DNA of 10,436 nt, taken from assembly GCA_958439725.1 (NCBI GenBank), contig CAUBWJ010000054.1:1-10436 (forward strand), given 5' to 3'. This DNA comes from an uncultured Muribaculaceae bacterium (GTDB lineage: Bacteria; Bacteroidota; Bacteroidia; Bacteroidales; Muribaculaceae). A program made the translations under genes and the position numbers. The notes below the pieces were generated by a model, which ran no database searches, was not told the origin of the DNA, and saw nothing but the letters and a program-made list of their open reading frames with translations. Shown piece by piece: positions 7,135 through 10,436 of the stretch (its first letter is position 1; each line of letters begins with the position of its first letter).

Positions 7135-7926
7135 ATGGATATAATCACCGCCATAAAGCACCGCCGCTCCGTGCGCACCTTTGCGCCCGAGCCGCTCTCA
7201 CCCTCTCTCCGCGAACACCTTGAGCGCTTTGCGGCGGAGACACACTCGCCTTTCGGTGGCGAAGTGACCATCCTGCTCCGCGACATCGACGCCGGGAGCA
7301 TATTCCGCCCCGAGACCTACGGAATGATTTCCGGAGCAAAAACATACTTCCTGATAGCCGCCGGAGCTGACGACAACTCGGCCCTGAGCGCAGGATACCG
7401 TTTCGAGCAGGTGGTGCTGGAAGCCACGCGCCTCGGACTGGGCACCTGCTGGGTAGGAGGCACCTTCCGGAAATCGGCCTTCGACAGCCATGTCTCATGG
7501 CCCGCGGGACAGAGTCTCCGCGCCGTGTGTCCGACGGGCATTCCCGGCCGAGCCCGCTTTCTGGAACGCGCCATGACCTCGATGATGGGCAGCCACATGC
7601 GCAAGCCGTTCGATAGCCTGTTTTACGCCGACGGCTTCCGCGCGCCACTCTCCGCCTCGTCGGCACTGGCATTCCCGCTGGAGATGATGCGCCTGGCGCC
7701 ATCCTCAACCAATTCGCAGCCCTGGCGCGCCACAACGGACGGCGACACCGTCCATTTCTATTGCGCCACCTCAAACCGCTACTCGCTTATGGACTGCGGC
7801 ATAGGGCTTTGCCACTTCGCCGACGGCGCCGCCCATGCAGGAATTCAGGGAAATTTCCGGAACATTTCCGACCATCCCGAACCGCAGCAAAACTGGCGCT
7901 ACATCACATCATTCCAAACCCGATAA
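7135..7926 (+). CDS. Nitroreductase-family flavoprotein (TM-nitroreductase type)
   Basis: A 263-residue protein of the FMN-dependent nitroreductase fold. Visible motifs are the N-terminal RRSVR (residues 10-14), which in this family contacts the FMN phosphate, EATRLGLGTCWVGGTF (96-111), and SSTNSQPW (190-197). The order of these motifs, with the NSQPW block late in the chain, matches the putative TM-nitroreductase group rather than NfsB-like enzymes. No signal peptide or membrane span is seen, so it should be cytosolic, reducing an unknown substrate with NAD(P)H. Its ATG lies two bases after the GH2 stop codon, so the two are almost certainly co-transcribed and probably translationally coupled, although no functional link between a secreted glycosidase and a flavin reductase is evident. 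The length is within the family's usual range. Confidence 0.82.
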   Translation: MDIITAIKHRRSVRTFAPEPLSPSLREHLERFAAETHSPFGGEVTILLRDIDAGSIFRPETYGMISGAKTYFLIAAGADDNSALSAGYRFEQVVLEATRLGLGTCWVGGTFRKSAFDSHVSWPAGQSLRAVCPTGIPGRARFLERAMTSMMGSHMRKPFDSLFYADGFRAPLSASSALAFPLEMMRLAPSSTNSQPWRATTDGDTVHFYCATSNRYSLMDCGIGLCHFADGAAHAGIQGNFRNISDHPEPQQNWRYITSFQTR

Positions 7927-7982
7927 ATCCCGAACAAAAGCAGCAGACAGACGTTATTAAAATAAGTTAAATCACAAGAACG

Positions 7983-8711
7983 ATGTCTGCCGCCGTTTCA
8001 AACAAGCCTGTTCCAAGGCATAAACATAGAAATTATTTCATGTGGGCCATGGATTCCCTGGTCCTCATACTTTCTATAGTCCTCATTATCTGGATTTCAA
8101 TAGACACGTTCAACCGCACGGATGTACTCACTGACCACCGTTACATGACATTCCAGTTCTGGGTGTGCATGGTGTTCATTGCCGATTTCTTCATTGAGAT
8201 ATACCACTCCTCCAACCGTTCGCGATTCTTCTGGAGACACATCTTCGTACTGATACTTTCCATTCCTTATCTCAACATAATCAACGTGCTGGGACTGCCC
8301 CTGAACCACGAAGCCCTCTACTTTATCCGCTTCATTCCTCTGGCACGCGGCGCCCTCGCATTCGGAATCGTGATAAGCTACCTGTCGTCCAATGCCGTGA
8401 CGAGCCTCTTCATCTCCTATCTGTCGATAATGCTGCTTGTGGGCTACTTCTGCTCACTGATATTCTACCAGCGCGAGGCCGGGGTGAATCCGCAGGTGAC
8501 TTCTTACTGGAACGCTCTGTGGTGGTCGGCCATGAACATGTCGACAGTGGGGTGCAACATCTCGCCCGTAACTCCCGCCGGCAAGATAGTGGCCGTGATA
8601 CTGCCCGTGTCGGGCATGATTATCTTCCCGCTGTTCACGGTATATCTCACCGACTACGTGACCCGCGCCGTCAAGCGCAGCAAAGACGGCGACACGGATT
8701 TGCTGGACTGA
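7983..8711 (+). CDS. Six-TM potassium-channel-like protein with altered selectivity filter
   Basis: A 242-residue membrane protein with the layout of a voltage-gated-type cation channel: hydrophobic spans at about residues 20-42, 56-74, 83-104, 111-134, 138-161 and 201-224, and a re-entrant pore loop at 175-197. The fourth span holds only Arg116 and Arg122, so voltage sensing would be weak or absent. The pore segment YWNALWWSAMNMSTVGCN aligns with KcsA (ALWWS shared, then TVG), but the filter reads TVGCN instead of TVGYG. No cytosolic RCK or cyclic-nucleotide domain is present; the C-terminal tail has about 18 residues. The gene follows the nitroreductase by 56 bases, with an A-rich leader and no clear promoter, so it may belong to the same operon. 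Ion selectivity cannot be predicted from family membership. Confidence 0.8.
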   Translation: MSAAVSNKPVPRHKHRNYFMWAMDSLVLILSIVLIIWISIDTFNRTDVLTDHRYMTFQFWVCMVFIADFFIEIYHSSNRSRFFWRHIFVLILSIPYLNIINVLGLPLNHEALYFIRFIPLARGALAFGIVISYLSSNAVTSLFISYLSIMLLVGYFCSLIFYQREAGVNPQVTSYWNALWWSAMNMSTVGCNISPVTPAGKIVAVILPVSGMIIFPLFTVYLTDYVTRAVKRSKDGDTDLLD

Positions 8712-8787
8712 GCAGGAGAGCTTGGCTTGGTAGGGGGTGGCCATATCTGCCTGGGAGAAATATAACGCAAGGTATTCATATCTCGAT

Positions 8788-8803
8788 TATTTTTGTAAAT
8801 TTG
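8788..8803 (+). promoter_or_regulatory. Two abutting -7 elements before the AlbA_2 gene
   Basis: TATTTTTG (8788-8795) is followed at once by TAAATTTG (8796-8803); both match TAnnTTTG. The second would start transcription near 8808, leaving about 20 bases before the ATG at 8828. No good TTTG is present at the usual -33 distance for either, so a weak or activated promoter is plausible. The gene therefore probably has its own transcript. Confidence 0.5.
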
Positions 8804-8827
8804 CATATGGACAACCTATAAATCCGA

Positions 8828-10264
8828 ATGATAGCTAAAGAGGAGGTATTGGAATTGCTGAAATCCACTGAGTCGTATCGGGTGGAACGCACTGTCAGTA
8901 CAGGCAACATGGACAAGTTCTGTGAGGCTATTTGTGCGTTTGCCAACGATATGCCCGGCTCCCGTAAAAACGGCTATCTAATTATCGGAGCAAAAGATGA
9001 TGGCAGTATTGCCGGTATGAAAGTTGACGATGCCCTGCTTAAGAAGATTGCAGGCATCCGTTCTGACGGCAATATACTACCGTTACCAACCATGTCGGTT
9101 GAACGTTTTTCGTTTCCTGAAGGTGATTTGCTGGTTGCTGAGGTCAGACCGTCCAATTTGCCTCCGGTTCGCTATCGTGGTAGAGTATTTATCCGTGTCG
9201 GACCTCGCAGAGACATTGCTACTGAAGCGGAGGAGAGGATCCTTGCTGAACGTCGCTGTTCATTCATGGCAACCTTTGACGCGACACCTTGCCTAAATGC
9301 CAAACTGGAAGATTTGGATATCGATTACATCAAGACCAAGTATCTCCCCATGGTGTTTGATGAGGAAACGCTTGCAACGGACAAACGCGATATCAAAGAG
9401 CAACTTGCGTCAATACATCTCTACGACCGCGACAACGACTGTCCGACTTACGCAGGCATAATCCTTTTTGGCACCAATCCCAAATATTTTCTTCTCGGCG
9501 ATTATGTACAGTTTGTGCGGTTCGCCGAGAAAGACAAAGGAGGCGACATCCTTAATGAACGCCAGTTTGCCGGTCCTCTATACAGAATGTTGCCGACACT
9601 GGAATCATTCGTAAAGGATGCCATCATTACACAGCGTCCGGTACCGGAATCGTTATTCCGTGAACGCACTGTCTGGAATTATCCAGAGGGTGCCATCCGT
9701 GAATTGCTGATGAACGCCTGTATGCACAGGGATTATCAAGCTAATATGCCTATCCGTCTTTATCAGTTTGATAACTACATCGAAGTGATGAATGCAGGTG
9801 GACTGTATGGCGAAGCCCGTCCTGAAAACTTCCCGTCGGTCAATGACTATCGCAACCCTCTCGTGGCTGAAGCCATGAGAGTGATGAAGTATGTCAACAA
9901 GTTCAATCGTGGCGTTACCCGCGTACAGGAGATGCTGAAAGATAACGGCAATCCACCGGCAGAGTTTGACGTGAATACAATCACTGCATTCCGTGTCAAT
10001 GTTCATGCCACGAATGAAGCCGACTTATCTAAGGGCACAAGTCAACCCCTAAGTCAACCCCTAAGTCAATCTATTGAGGAAAAGATTGTAGAATTCTGCA
10101 AGGGACCTCGATCATTGGTCGAGATAATGCAATATCTGGGATATAAGGACAGGGTAAAATTTAAGAAGAAATATATTAATCCATTATTGGGTAACGCATT
10201 GGCTATGACTATTCCGGATAAACCCAATAGTCGGAATCAAAAGTATATCGTATTACCCGAATAA
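8828..10264 (+). CDS. AlbA_2 (Schlafen-type) / GHKL ATPase-like protein with winged-helix tail
   Basis: A 478-residue protein of the family often annotated as ATP-binding protein or RecG-like transcriptional regulator. The AlbA_2 (Schlafen-type, nucleic-acid-associated) domain covers about residues 5-135, with the segments FCEAICAFAND (31-41) and NGYLIIGAKDDGSIAGM (48-64). A GHKL-type ATPase region (HATPase_c_4) follows at about 285-395: the N-box-like RELLMNACMHRDY (291-303) and the G-box-like NAGGLYG (322-328). A short linker with SQPLSQPLSQS (405-415) leads to a C-terminal winged-helix-like domain (about 416-478). The length is typical. The gene is AT-richer than its left neighbours and is probably transferred. 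Biological role in this family is mostly undefined; gene regulation or phage defence are guesses. The start at 8828 is supported by the promoter elements at 8788-8803. Confidence 0.82.
   Translation: MIAKEEVLELLKSTESYRVERTVSTGNMDKFCEAICAFANDMPGSRKNGYLIIGAKDDGSIAGMKVDDALLKKIAGIRSDGNILPLPTMSVERFSFPEGDLLVAEVRPSNLPPVRYRGRVFIRVGPRRDIATEAEERILAERRCSFMATFDATPCLNAKLEDLDIDYIKTKYLPMVFDEETLATDKRDIKEQLASIHLYDRDNDCPTYAGIILFGTNPKYFLLGDYVQFVRFAEKDKGGDILNERQFAGPLYRMLPTLESFVKDAIITQRPVPESLFRERTVWNYPEGAIRELLMNACMHRDYQANMPIRLYQFDNYIEVMNAGGLYGEARPENFPSVNDYRNPLVAEAMRVMKYVNKFNRGVTRVQEMLKDNGNPPAEFDVNTITAFRVNVHATNEADLSKGTSQPLSQPLSQSIEEKIVEFCKGPRSLVEIMQYLGYKDRVKFKKKYINPLLGNALAMTIPDKPNSRNQKYIVLPE
10040..10073 (+). repeat. 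12-bp in-frame tandem repeat within the AlbA_2 gene
   Basis: AGTCAACCCCTA occurs at 10040-10051 and 10052-10063, followed by a partial third copy at 10064-10073. It encodes SQPL, SQPL, SQS in the linker between the ATPase region and the winged-helix tail. The 12-base unit keeps the reading frame, so copy number could vary by slippage and change only linker length. Confidence 0.8.
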
Positions 10265-10269
10265 TATAT

Positions 10270-10317
10270 ACTTGATGCCTGGCATATGACAAAAGCATCA
10301 AGTTAGGCATCAAGTTA
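10270..10317. repeat. Inverted repeat with duplicated right arm
   Basis: ACTTGATGCCT (10270-10280) has a perfect 11-bp complement, AGGCATCAAGT, at 10305-10315, and a shorter 9-bp complement, GCATCAAGT, at 10295-10303. The right arms are direct repeats of GCATCAAGTTA (10295-10305 and 10307-10317), 12 bases apart. The left arm can thus form two alternative hairpins. No T run follows, so it is not a classic terminator. It begins six bases after the AlbA_2 stop codon. Confidence 0.65.
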
Positions 10318-10382
10318 ACGACTTATGTAGGTTTGAATATCCTTATTGACGCGGGGTAACGTGTGGATGGTGCAACACGGCT

Positions 10383-10419
10383 AAAGAGGCTGTGTCAAAA
10401 TAGGCGCAGCCTCTTTTTT
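10383..10419 (+). terminator. Intrinsic (Rho-independent) terminator
   Basis: AAAGAGGCTGTG (10383-10394) pairs with CGCAGCCTCTTT (10405-10416), a 12-bp stem with one G-U pair, around a 10-base loop, followed by T at 10414-10419. It lies about 120 bases past the AlbA_2 stop and could end that transcript. The left arm continues as TCAAAA, so the string AGAGGCTGTGTCAAAA resembles sequence commonly seen at the ends of Bacteroidetes insertion sequences, but no transposase is in view. Confidence 0.75.
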
Positions 10420-10436
10420 ATAACCTGTTGAAAAAC

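Noticed and set aside
1..10436. CRISPR array, tRNA or rRNA genes
   Set aside because: No regularly spaced repeats beyond the short ones listed, no cloverleaf-like segment and no rRNA-like sequence were seen by eye.

Overview
The window looks like a chromosomal segment of a fairly GC-rich member of the Bacteroidales, possibly Muribaculaceae. Three observations support the order. Promoters upstream of several genes match the Bacteroidetes pattern of a -33 TTTG and a -7 TAnnTTTG. Start codons have A-rich leaders without Shine-Dalgarno sequences. The outer-membrane Omp85 protein is lipidated, as in TamL, the Bacteroidetes form of TamA. The family name is an inference from composition and gene style, not proof.

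Layout from left to right: (1) 1-176 holds regulatory DNA, including a perfect 16-bp palindrome over the -33 element of a promoter. (2) 177-847 is a HigB/HigA toxin-antitoxin pair, toxin first, with a 4-bp ATGA overlap. (3) On the minus strand, tamL (4004 to 1599) is followed by a Gph-like HAD phosphatase (1548 to 895), probably co-transcribed. (4) On the plus strand, diverging from tamL, lie a secreted glycoside hydrolase family 2 enzyme (4166-7132), a nitroreductase-family flavoprotein two bases downstream (7135-7926), and a six-TM potassium-channel-like protein (7983-8711). (5) 8828-10264 encodes an AlbA_2/Schlafen-type plus GHKL-ATPase protein with a winged-helix tail. It has its own promoter and is followed by repeats and an intrinsic terminator at the right edge.

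Composition differs along the window. The middle (tamL to channel) is GC-rich: positions 5221-5280 are 75% G+C. The two ends are AT-richer: positions 9721-9780 are 35% G+C. The ends carry toxin-antitoxin and AlbA_2 genes, both typical accessory genes, so I read the window as conserved envelope and metabolic genes flanked by acquired ones.

The most unusual observations are the channel, whose pore matches KcsA closely except that TVGYG is replaced by TVGCN; a strong promoter placed so close to the GH2 start codon that the mRNA should be leaderless; and the HigBA palindrome overlapping its promoter. I do not see convincing evidence for a wholly new multigene system.
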